Positions 1-12,300 of a stretch of DNA of 64,000 bases are shown here, piece after piece. The stretch is from positions 50,035,058-50,099,057 of the forward strand of contig CM049310.1 in the NCBI GenBank assembly GCA_026874595.1, written 5' to 3'. This DNA is from Sipunculus nudus (taxonomy: Eukaryota > Annelida > Sipuncula > Golfingiida > Sipunculidae). A model generated the notes under the pieces. That model had not been told where the DNA came from and did not search any database. It saw nothing but the letters and a program-made list of their open reading frames with translations. Made by a program: the position numbers and the translations under genes. The number at the start of each line of letters is the position of its first letter. Position 1 is the first letter of the stretch.

Positions 1-206
1 TTTTGGTGTACTTGAAAAAATAAAATAAACATTATGGAAAATAAAGATGTACATAAATTAGCAACTACTGGTATGTTTTTATATGTATTCATGTAAAAGT
101 GAGATTTGTGCATGATTGAACAGACCAGAGAGAAACATATAACCCCCTGGAGAGAGTATGTGTAATTTACTGTGTACATACAGGTGACTATTTTCGTGTG
201 TTACAG

Positions 207-330
207 GGAGATGTGTACATTAATGAGCACATGTGCTCTTCATCTAAACACGTCTGAGAACAACATATACCACTGTGGAGAGAGCACCTGTATCTGTCTC
301 TGTAACCTGGCTGTCAGTCATGCCCAGAAG
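207..330 (+). CDS. ANAPC5: ANAPC5 exon (first in window)
   Basis: The acceptor TTACAG ends at 206 and the donor GTGAGT starts at 331. Base 207 completes a codon from the previous exon; the frame then runs to AAG at 328-330 and ends in phase 0. It encodes a MCTLMSTCALHLN segment followed by ENNIYHCGE and CLCNLAVSHAQK, the start of a TPR-like helix pair that continues directly into the next exon (GDFIMASD). Confidence 0.88.
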
Positions 331-3300
331 GTGAGTTTAAATTAATGAAACCGGTCTATCAACTTACAAAGGAATAAAACTTAAACATTACACTGTTCAC
401 ATGCTGTCTAAACAAAAACACATGTTACCAGAAACAGTTCAGGTTAATATATGGCTTTATTTGTTTGGTTAGATTATTGATGCCTTCCCGGTAATGTTAA
501 ATGTTTGACCAAAACATCATACCAGTTGGCTGCATTTAGTGTAAAGCAAGAGTCATTAGTTCGCTTCAACTGCCTTGTTCATTATTCATGATATAGACAC
601 CAGAACGACTCACTGAATCAATGTCTGTGAAAGCATAGCAAGCTGCCACAGACGTGGTAGTATGAAGATGCTACAGTTAAATAAGCATGGTTCCATGCTG
701 TCAAATGTATGATTTTAATAATTATCAATTTATTTTAGACTGTCATGGATTCATTTTATAGAATAATTATACAAGTTCCTGAATCTGTGTTTTATGGTTT
801 TACTGTGCATGATGTGACTTCAGATTGTGATGTAATCTGAGTCATATACAGTATATACTGTGCTTTTGACGTCCAGATTATTACTTTTAATCCTTTTAAA
901 TCCATACTACTTTATCCAGTTATATTTATTGAGTTGAACTACAGTATTATAGGCTTGCAATTCCTCTTAAAGGTAGCCTTTGTAATATTAATTTACATCC
1001 TTGACTGTTCAACAAAAGGTTGAACCTTTAAAAATCTATTTGAAATAAACAAATTTGTGGAATTACGTCCTCCACTTCCGCCTTGTTATTTTAGCTCCTG
1101 TGATCTTCACGCTTGCCTTCTTAATGTTTTTTAATCTCCTGAAGATGTCTGCACATGTCATAGTGCCTGTGTTTTAGTTTTCATTGTCCCCTTAATAAAA
1201 AATCTCCACTTGTCATAATTTTTGTTGTGGAAAAAAATTGAAAATTTTTTTTTTGGAGCAGTTGATAATAAATTTTCAGACAGACACTCCAAAACCAATC
1301 CCAACCAAGGTATTTGAATGAAATTGGATAATATTTAGGAAAGTTATTGCCCTGAAACGAAAATCTGACAGACGGACAAACAGAGGGACAGACAGACAGA
1401 TAAACCCAAATCTGTGTCCCCAATTCCTCAGAAATGGGCGACAAAAAAGCCTTAGGGTCTGGCATGTTTCTTTCTTCAGGGAGATTTCATCATGGCCTCA
1501 GACATTCTGGACCACTGCAAACAAATGTTTCCAGCCTCGTCTCAGTATTCCAAAATCTGGATCTTGACAGAACAGCAGCTGGCCTTTGATCAAGCTGTCA
1601 ATCACCTGAAGTATGACGTGGCCCAGCAGGCGGTCACAAGTATTGCATCAGTTAACGAGCCTGAGGCTGCCTACAGGTCTCAAATTTCAAGATTATAATT
1701 GATTAAAATAAAAAAGGTTCTGCTGTTTAATTTTCTAGTTCTGATAGCCCAGATTTGGTAGTTGTTGAGAATGTGATTTTTTCTGCTTTTAAATCTGTCT
1801 TGTGGCCTTATATAAATTCAAATTCAAGACATGTTATTAGAGAGTAGATCTTTTCATGATACAGCAGTGTGATTATTCTTTAAAATTATATAATTTTATG
1901 CTATAACATTATTATATTTGAATTTTGGTCGAGTTTTAAGGAAAGAGAAAATGAGTCTTAAAACAGTGTTAAGAGCATTCCTGTTATTTAAAGTAGACTA
2001 TAGGTTAAAAAATAGATAATGTTTATTTTAAAATACAATCTGGTCACTAAAAAAATTGGGATCTCAAAAACATTTTAATGCATGATGGTTTCATAGATTC
2101 AGGTTGCCTGGCTAAAATCAACAAACGTGTATTAATATGAATAATGCTGTTTGAAATACCACATTGACAATCATATTGTAAAATTATGAAGTTGTTGTTC
2201 TTCATATTTTAGGAGAGCTTTGCTATATAAAGAGAAGGGTGACTTCCAGCAAGTGTTTGAATTAATAGAGAGGTTACAGAAGAGAGTGAAAGAAGACAAG
2301 ATGGGCTGCTTCCAGGCTACATTTATGATCAAGTGAGTTTATAAACAGAAAAAATTGACTGGATCTATGAAATAGATAAAGATTAAAGTTTATGAATAAT
2401 AGGTCTGGGAGATTCAGTCTGCCCATTCAGGTACAATATGTATTGCGATACACTTAAAGTGATACCAGATATATTGATGATAAGCTCATTTTTCTTTGTT
2501 TATAATTTTTTTAACACCTTAAAATCTTAAAACCTTTGTGTTAAAAAAGACCCATGTAATTATTTATTTGTCTGGATATATATATATATTTATATATTAT
2601 ATAATAATAATCTATAAGTAATTTGTACCACAACATTTCAAGCTGGCATATTCTTATGTTTTGCTCTAGCAAGCCATATATCAGTGCGGCAGTGGCACTC
2701 ATTTTAAATGATGGACCAATCCATTCATTACACACACTGCTGGTAGAAATGCAATCATCACAAACAAGGACCATTCACATTATTTGCTGGGCTAGTTTGT
2801 AATGGAATCACCAACAAGTGTATATACATCCCACATCTAGTCGATTATAAAACTACTAAGTGATCTTATTTAAGTGTAAAAAGGCCAACAAAAGAAACAA
2901 AAATAGCTAAAGCTATTTAAAATAGTTCCTATTATAGTTTAGGGTAGGGTTGTCTCTATATTTGTCAGCAGGAATCTTCTTTCATTGATACGATGATACA
3001 GTATACAAAGCATATCTTTAACCATATCATTGTGGCATATCAATATATCGTATATTGATACAGCCCTAATGAATAAGATGAAGTTGTTATGCTGTTGCTT
3101 TTATTGAACCTACCCCCTGTGTTCCCGCACCATTGACCTATTACGACCTTATTTTTTTTATCTCAACCACTCTCTGGAATGAATCCAAGCCACATTTTGT
3201 CAACTCACAAATCCAGGACTCAGGAGTGAGACCAAGTATTATTACATTTGTTTTTGGATAAATAAACATTTGAAATAATATATATTTTACCTGATGCTAT

Positions 3301-6300
3301 TAGTTTATTATGACTGAATACAAAACTTTCTATGCAAAACCATTCTGTGACAGACTTAGTAATTACAGTACACTTATTTTATACTTTAAAACACAGTGCA
3401 TGTCTGTCTGTGTACTATATCAAGGCTGTTGGACTAGAGATTCTATCTTGTGCATACACAACAATTCCCAAACAAGGAAAAGAAACATGAAAGACAAAAC
3501 ACCTTTTGGAAGCTTGAAAAATCTGAATTTGTAAATTTGCCCGGTACGGTTACTGGGTGGCTTGCATACTGTGTTTATGTTTTACTCCACTGATCACACC
3601 TTATACAAGTTTATTTCCACTTGTGTATGGGAATTAGCAAATTGTTTTAGAACAGAATAATGGCAAATACCATAATATTTTAAGTAGAAAACATTATATT
3701 TTATCTATAGTTAACATATCTGGTATGTGAATAGGTCCCTTTAAGTACTGATCATGGCACACCAACCCACATACACAGCTGATGGTGTGAAAGTCTGTAT
3801 TTTGTTACACTTTAGTAAAACATCAACAGAACACCAGTGCACTAGGTTCATAAATGAACATACAATAGCCTCAAGTCATTTCAGACAGTGGCTATGATAA
3901 AATGGTATAATACTTTTTCATGTTATAATACTTTGGTGGAGCGGGAAGAAAGTTGGAGTGACCTATCATGTGATAAGAATATTTTTTTATTTATGACCCA
4001 TGTATATTTTCTGTTTATAATGGAAAATACTTAAACTAACATTAATTGCTTCAGGTTGCTGTTACTAGAGGGTGAGGTATACTGCTGCACAGGAAACCCT
4101 TCCAGGGCGTGTCGGCCATGTTTGGAGGCAGTCACGCTCAGTAAGAAGCATCACCTCCTTCATCAGGAAACGTTAGCGAAGATGCAGCTGGCATCCGCTC
4201 AGGTCAGTCACAGCAGGATGAGGGGACTTTAATCTGTGTGTTTTACTTATTATAAAGCTTACTGATTCCAAATTATTAACTTCTCAAAATTAATCACTGT
4301 AATGGTAAATAACTGAAAACATCTAAAAAAGGTCCTGTTGTTGAGAAGTTTGCATCAGTAAGAAATCCAGAGATATGGATTTGAATATCATGTCTTTATC
4401 AAAATGTATTATACTTGTTTAAAGCATTCTGTTCACATTTTATTTACTTTTGTATTAAAAACTTTAAAGGGTAATAGTTATGCCAAATTATATATACTGT
4501 ATTTATTCTAATTTGGTGACCACTTAAAAATAATTAATTTTCTCAGAGGTCGAGACAATAGAGGATATTTGAAAATTATCTTCCTGCAGAATTTGCGGTG
4601 GTCGAGATTTTAGAGGCACGCGGTTTAATAACCTTCCGCAGAGCCGCTCTGACGCTCCGAGCGGTCATATGAATTGAGTGATAATTTGGTCGTTTATCAG
4701 TTTGTTTTGTTAGCTAAACAGTATTTCCTACAAACGGGCTTCCAACCGTCACATGAATTACACAGTGTCCGCAAATGATTAATAAAACTGAGCTCAATCA
4801 CTTTACAAAATGATCACTACTTCGCGTATAGGTACGATGACATAGACGGCAACTCATGCAACTACCAGTTGTTTCAAGTTAACCCACCAGGCGGCGATAT
4901 AAAGGGACAAGCAGCTGCACCAAGTTGGAAGAAGACTTTATAAAAAATAACTGCCAATTATCAGATAAATTTTATTTGCATAATACATAATAAATACAGG
5001 AAAGTAAAGGCACGTTAAAATATGTACGACCGGAAATGGTCCTAGCTGGCGTGCCCTCGATCGGGCCCTGTTTTGTATACGCGGTCACCCATCCAAAAAC
5101 TAACCGGGGTCGTTTAAACTTAACTAAGATGACCGGACCAACTGTGTTACAGCTCTTCCACCACGTGTGCTTCCCCGTACTTGGTAAATATTATTGCTAA
5201 TTATCCCACATGAATCACACACAAGGCACGTGCGTACCATGGAATGGTACACGAGTTTGCTTCGTCACGGACACCCATTTGGAACTTGAACGCTTTATCA
5301 TGTTTATATATTATATATTTGTATCTTCAAAAATTTTATTGCAAACAAGTTTGATGTGGATGCTCAGTGTAATAAGAATCTAGTCAGATACAAACTGCGG
5401 TGCCCGTGAGAGACGGAGGCATTACACCTTAACATCGTCGACAGAAAACATCGTCGGCAGTCGCGAAATTAGAGTCATTTTAGAAATTATGCTTTCAAAA
5501 TATTTTTTGGGGTCAAGAAATAAGAGGGATCGCCAAATTGGAATAAATACGGTAGTCAGAGCACATCACATTTTTTTATATCAATGAAAAAAATTAAATA
5601 ATGACCATAACCAAAATCAGTAAGGCACACTTATAGTTACAAATTGGTATGTGATATATGATATTTCATAATGAGGAAATTGTTTAACAGTAATGGCAGC
5701 AGTAAAAATTACTTTCATAGATAAATTATATTTTGATAATTATTTTTCTGTTGCTACTTTTTTAAACTTTGAAACTTTTTCACCATATTCCACTTTTGTC
5801 TCGATTTGACATAAGCTTTATGATTGAATAGCTTTCAAAGTAACAGTTTTAATCATTATTATTATTATTTTTATTATTAACACCACAGTATATTTTATTC
5901 CTGTGACAGCTTCAGCTGGGGATGGCTCAGCAGGCGATGTCCCTACTGCAGCAGATCTTGGTGATGGTATTGACTCACGGCTCCTGGTACGACCGAGGGC
6001 GAGCGCTCTTCTTGTGTGCTAAGTGTATCATGGCAGCCAGGGCCCAGGAGCATGGGTCGTCTAATGGAGGTACAGAATAATCTAGGCATTCATTATTAGA
6101 TAACATCCTGGATTTGTTGTTGCTGTGACATAACTTACTTTAGATAAATTTAATATGACATATTTTTACCTGGGCACACCATATTTAAGAGGGATTCTGC
6201 ATGACATATTTTTATCTGGGCAGCCCACTGACAATGCTTTAGTATGGTAAGAAGAAAGTAAAAATCTCCAGAAAATACCATTTTTGTTTCATATGTTTGA

Positions 6301-9300
6301 CATAGTAGGAAGTGCACTATAATCTCCATTCACAAGTGTTTACATTGAACATATGTATCACTGGTCTACATGAAAAATTTAACTGCATCAGTTACTGGAA
6401 TGAGAATATTTTTTTAGCTATTTTAGTGAGTTCTGAAACTGGTAAACTTGCAGTAAATACTTTAAGCCAGCAGTATCCGGCAGGTCCAGCCAGGCTACCT
6501 GCCTTATGCCATTTTAGCAGTCCTCAGGCAGGCATGCCAGTGCTTGTCAAAAAAGATGCTGTTTATTGGTACAACATTGGGGTTGGAGCTAATATGTTAA
6601 ATGTGTATTATTATACAACAGCTCATCTCTACTATCTTCCTTATTCTATATTTTACAGGATTTTATATATTCCCAGTGGGTATTTTAAACACATATTACT
6701 GTCATATCGTTGAAATATTGATAGTTTTACAAATATTTGATCAAGAGAGGCTCCTGCATTTTTGATGTAGTCCATAAAAGTGCACATGCATTATTTGTCT
6801 TGCATTTATATATTTAATATTTGAATATCATCAAACAGAATATTACCAAATAGCAGTGCAGTTTCCTCACAGCTTTTTAAATGCTTTTACAAAAAATCAG
6901 AAATAAATGCTTTTTGCATTTGCTTAAAATTTTACAAAGTTCAGCTGAGCGCAGTGACCCATGGGTCCCTTTTTCAGAAATGATGAGTGCTGTACAGATG
7001 CTGCTGGAATCCTTGAAATTCTTCAGAAAAGTGGATGCCCATGTTCGGGTAAAGGACGTTCTGTACCATTTGGTGAGTTGAACTGCACAGCTACCTTGTA
7101 TCAAAAGATTTGTTGTACTGGTGAATTTTGAAAAACTGCAAGGCCATTCATGGTTGTTATTCCATTAAAACTCTAATATTAAGTCCAGTATTGACACACG
7201 ATTATCATCTATGAAATGTAACTTTTGGCACTAGCTGTATAATAAAGGACGTGAACAATGAAAGGAGTTAACCCTTTATATTATTAAGTATGAATAAACC
7301 ATGCAACAACTTGTTAAACAAAAGTGGATTTAATATAATATAATTTATTATAAGTGCAATATAATATATAAGTATTATATAATCATAAATATAATATTTA
7401 TATCTGGATGTTTTCTGTGTCATTTTAATAAAAAATTCTAAATAAAAATTGATTTAATATAATATAATTATATTATTATATGTGTAATATAATGTATAAG
7501 TATAATATAATCATAAATATAATATTTATATCTGGATGCAAACTGTGTCATTATAATAAAATTTTCTAAACAACTGTTAATATAATATAATAATATATTA
7601 TAAATATGATTGTATAATATACAAGGCCTACAAGCCTAATGCGAACCCGTGCAATGTGATATACACCAGATATAATGCATCAGTGCTGGACCATTACTTT
7701 TCAAGTACATGTGTGACATGTATATGAACAATGTAAGTACTAAACATTTTGAACAAGAACCAATTACTAAAATATCACTGCTGAAATACTGGCATGGGTG
7801 CACACAACACAAAAATGATTGTAGGTGGCACCACCAGTTTTGTAAAAGACAAAGCTATCCAAGATGTATACAAATGCCCAATTTCTAAGCTTATATATCA
7901 AACCCCTCCTGAGAAAAAAGCAGGGACATAAACTGTGCAAAAATTATTGTAGGTGGCACCACCAGTTTTGTAAACGACAAAGCAATCGGATATGTATAAA
8001 TATGTACAAGTTCAGGCTGATATATCAAATCCCTACTGAGAAATAAGCAGGCACATACACTGTGCTAAAGTCATTGTAGGTGGTGACACCAGTCTTGTGA
8101 ATGAGAAAGCCATCAAAGATGCATGAACAGTTCAAAATATCAGGCCAATGCAATATTTATTCATCAAACTTCTCTTGAGTCAGGTGCACCTGGCTAGCTA
8201 GGCTTGGTGAGAAAAGCAGTTGCCCTGAGTGAACTGGAATGAATTGCTTGCTCCAGCTACTGAACCGAGTGAACTCTTTACCTGCACCTGGCTGCACTAA
8301 GTGAACTCTGAATGATAGCAAAAAAACAAGTTCCATCAGATAAAGTTTAACATGTGACTGATTCTAATACAAGATTTGGCGCTGCTAGCTCTAACAGTTT
8401 TTTAGATGGCATAGGTTAAGGTACAGTGGACACCAGATGGCGGACGCCAGACCAACACTGCCGCGCCATCCAATAAGCTCACAGGTTCACTTATAAGTAT
8501 TATATAATCATAAATATAAAATTTATATCTAGCTGTATTGTGTCATTTTGATAAAAACCTTTTAAACAAAAGTAGAAGTAATATAAAATAATAATATATT
8601 ATAAGTATAATATAATATATAAGTATTATATTTTTATAAATAAAATATTTATGTCTGGCTGTATAATGTGTCATTATAATAAAAACTTTTTAAACAAAAG
8701 TTAAAGTAATATAATATAATAATATATTTTAAGTATAATACAATATATGTGTTATATAATCATAAATATAATATTAATATCTGGCTGTATAATGTGTCAT
8801 TATAATAAAAATTTCTAAACAAAAGTTGAAGTAATATATTATTAGCTCAGCTGACTGAAAGTCATCTGAGCTATAGCGATCACTCTTAGTCCGTCTGTCC
8901 GTCTGTCCGTCTGTCCGTCCGTTAACCAGGCACAAATCGTAACCACTGGACCTAGAACCTTGTAACTTGGGATTCTGAGAGGTCCATAAAAAATCTCCTT
9001 GGAAACCAGAAATTAGGTCTCTGTTACCCATATCCTTCAACTATGTGGCCCCAAAGTACCCCCCAGAAAAGTCAAAAATTTCATACAAAAACTTCAATAT
9101 CTCATTAACTACTTGACTGATGGTCATGACTTTTGGCATACATATTGATCATGAGATGTTACATCACTTCCTGCAGACTGGTGGCGCCACCTGTATTTTT
9201 CGATTTTTTACGAATTTTTTTCTCTATTTTTGAGACCTTTAAAAATGTGAACATCTGTTAACAAGGCACAAATCATAAAGACTGGACTTAGAATCTTAAT

Positions 9301-12300
9301 TCTTGACACACTGAGAGGTCCATGAAAAATCTCCTTGGAAACCAGAAATTAGGTCTCTGTTACCCATATCCTTCGAGCTATGGGTCCCCAAAGTACCCCC
9401 CAGAATAGTAAAAAATTTCATACAAAAACTTCAATATTTCAATAACTACATCACTGATGGTCTTCATTTTTGGCATACATATTGATCATGAGATGTTCGA
9501 TCAGTTCCTGCAGACTGGTGGCGCCACCTGTACTGTTTGATTTTTTACGATTTTTTCCTCTATTTTTGAGACCTTTGAGGATGCTGTCATCTGTTAGCGT
9601 GGCACAAATCGTAACGACTGGACCTAGAATCTTCATTTTCGACACACTGAGAGACCTATGAAAAGTCTCCATGGAAACCAGAAATTAGGTCTCTGTTACC
9701 CATATCCTTGGAGCTATGGGGCCCAAAATTACCCCCCAGAATAGTCAAAAATTTCATACAAAAACTTCAATATCTCATTAACTACATCACTGATGGTCAT
9801 GATTTTAGACATACATATTGATCATGAGATGTTTCATCAGTTTGTGCAGACTGGTGGCGCCACCTGTATTTTTCAATGTTCACGAATTGTTTTCTCCATT
9901 TTTGAGACCTTTAAGGATGTAGTTATCTGTCAACAGGGTACAAATCGTAACGACTGGACCTAGAATCTTCGTTCTTGACACACAGGGAGACCCATGATAA
10001 GTCTCCATGGAAACCTGAAATTTGGTCTCTGTTACCCATATCCTTTGAGCTATGGCACTCCAAAGTACAGCTCAGAATAATGGAAAATTTGATACAAAAG
10101 CTAAAGTATCTGAACAACTAATGCAGAGATAACCATAATTGTTTGCATGGATATTGATCATGGAGTGTTTCATAAGTTTCTGCAGACTGGTGGCTCCACC
10201 TGTATTTGTTCGGTTTTTTTTACGAAATTTTTCTGTATTTTTGAGACCTTTAAAGATATGAACATCTGTTACCAGGGCACAAATCATAAAAACTGGACCA
10301 AGAATCTTCATTCTTGACACACAGGGAGACCCATGAAAAGTCTCCATGGAAACTTGAAATTAGGTCTCTGTTACCCATATTCTTTAAGCTGTATGGGTCC
10401 AAAATACCCCCCCCCCCCAGAATAATGGAAAATTTGATACCAAAACTGCAGTATTTCAATAACTACAACACTGATGGTCATGATTTTCGGCATACATATT
10501 GATCATGAGCTGTTCCATCAGTTTCTGCAGACTGGGTGTGCCACCTCTATTTTTTTTCAAATTTTTACGAATTTTTTTCTTTTTTTTGAGACCTTTAAAG
10601 ATGTGGTTATCTGTCAACAGGGTACAAATCGCAACAACTGGACCTAGAATCTTCATTCTTGTCATGCAAGGAGGCCCATGAAAGGTGCCTGTGGAAACTT
10701 GAAATTAGGTCTCTGTTACCCATATCCTTCAAGCTATAGGACTCTGAAGTATCCCTCAGAATAATGGACAATTTGATACAAAAACTGAAGTATCTGAACA
10801 ACTAATGCAGAGATCACCATTATTTTTTGCATGGATATTGACCATTAAGTGTTTTTATTAGTTTCTGCAGACTGGTGGAGCCACCTGTATTTTTGTATCC
10901 GCCAAAACGAAGTTTTGCGGATACTATGTTTTTGACCGAGTTCCTCCACCGCGGCGGCGTTCGTTTCCAGAGAGCTCCTCGGAGACTAATGGACCGATTT
11001 TTCCCAAACTTACACCTATTATCGGGTCACATGTGAACTGGTGCCTAACCAATTTGCGTTGACCTCTGACCTTTCCTCTCTATCCAGTGTCCATTTGTGG
11101 GTCTGTTTCCACTCATAAACCCTCATTTCTCGGGAACCGTTTGACCGATCAGGAAATAAAATTGATACAAATGTAGCCCTTGAATTGCTTTATAACATAC
11201 ACAAAAAATGGTGGCGCCACCTGTAACCATGTTTGCACAGTGTCCATCTGTTCATCTGCCTTGGGTTAAAATCACTCATATCTCTACAGTGAATTGACTA
11301 ATTCACCTGAAATTCGTCATGCTTATACATCCAGGATAGCTTTCTTGATTTTATGACAGGTGGCGCCACCTACGTTCACGTTCACGCTGATGACATCCAA
11401 GCTTATATCTTGGGAACCGTTTGACCGATCAGGAAATAAAATTTATACAAATGTAGCCCTTTGATAGCTCTGTAACATACACAAAAAATGGTGGCGCCAC
11501 CTGTAACAATGTTTGCACAGCGTCTGTCTGTTAGTCTGCCGTGGCCTAAAATCACTCATTTCTCTGTAGTGGTTCGACATAACTGCCTAAAATTTTGCAG
11601 GTTTATACATCGTGGACAGCTTTCTTGATTTTATGACAGGTGGCGCCACCTACATTCTAGTTAACGCTGCACACATCCAAGCTCATATCTCAGGAACCAT
11701 TTGACCGATTGGGCCAAAATTGTGCATGTGTTTAGATCTCACATAGGTCTTTATCATACACAAAACTGGAGGGGTTACCTGCAAAGATTTTTGCACAGTG
11801 TTTGTCTGTTTGTCTGCCATGGGCAAAAATCGCTCATATACATGTAGTGGTTTGACTTTTCTGCCTAAAATTTTGCAGGTGTATACAACTTGGACAGCTT
11901 TCTGGATTTGTGGTAGGTGGCACAACCTACATACACATTTAGGCTGCAGACATCCATGCTAATATGCAACATACCTCACTCTATTTCCCCTTGCCACTCA
12001 ATCCATGCCTCACTATCCGATTTTGGCAGATACATGTAGTCACTTGTCGGTTACCCGTATTCTAGTTTTAAAAGTTTACACATTTTTCTCTATTTTTGAG
12101 ATATATAAATACAGACTAAATCTTGGCCTGTTGGTTAATCTGTTTGATGCTTCAGTTGAATGGGTATATACTACCATTCTAATGATAAAATTTCCTTTTG
12201 CGAATCTCTTCCCAGTCAGCTGAGCGTCATGACCCATGGGTCACTTGTTATAATATAAGTATAAGTATCATATAATCATAAATATAATTTTTATCTAATA

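Noticed and set aside
6312-6713. 133-codon open frame on the + strand inside an ANAPC5 intron
   Set aside because: No recognisable domain, low-complexity Tyr/Leu-rich tail, and the flanking exons splice across it in phase.
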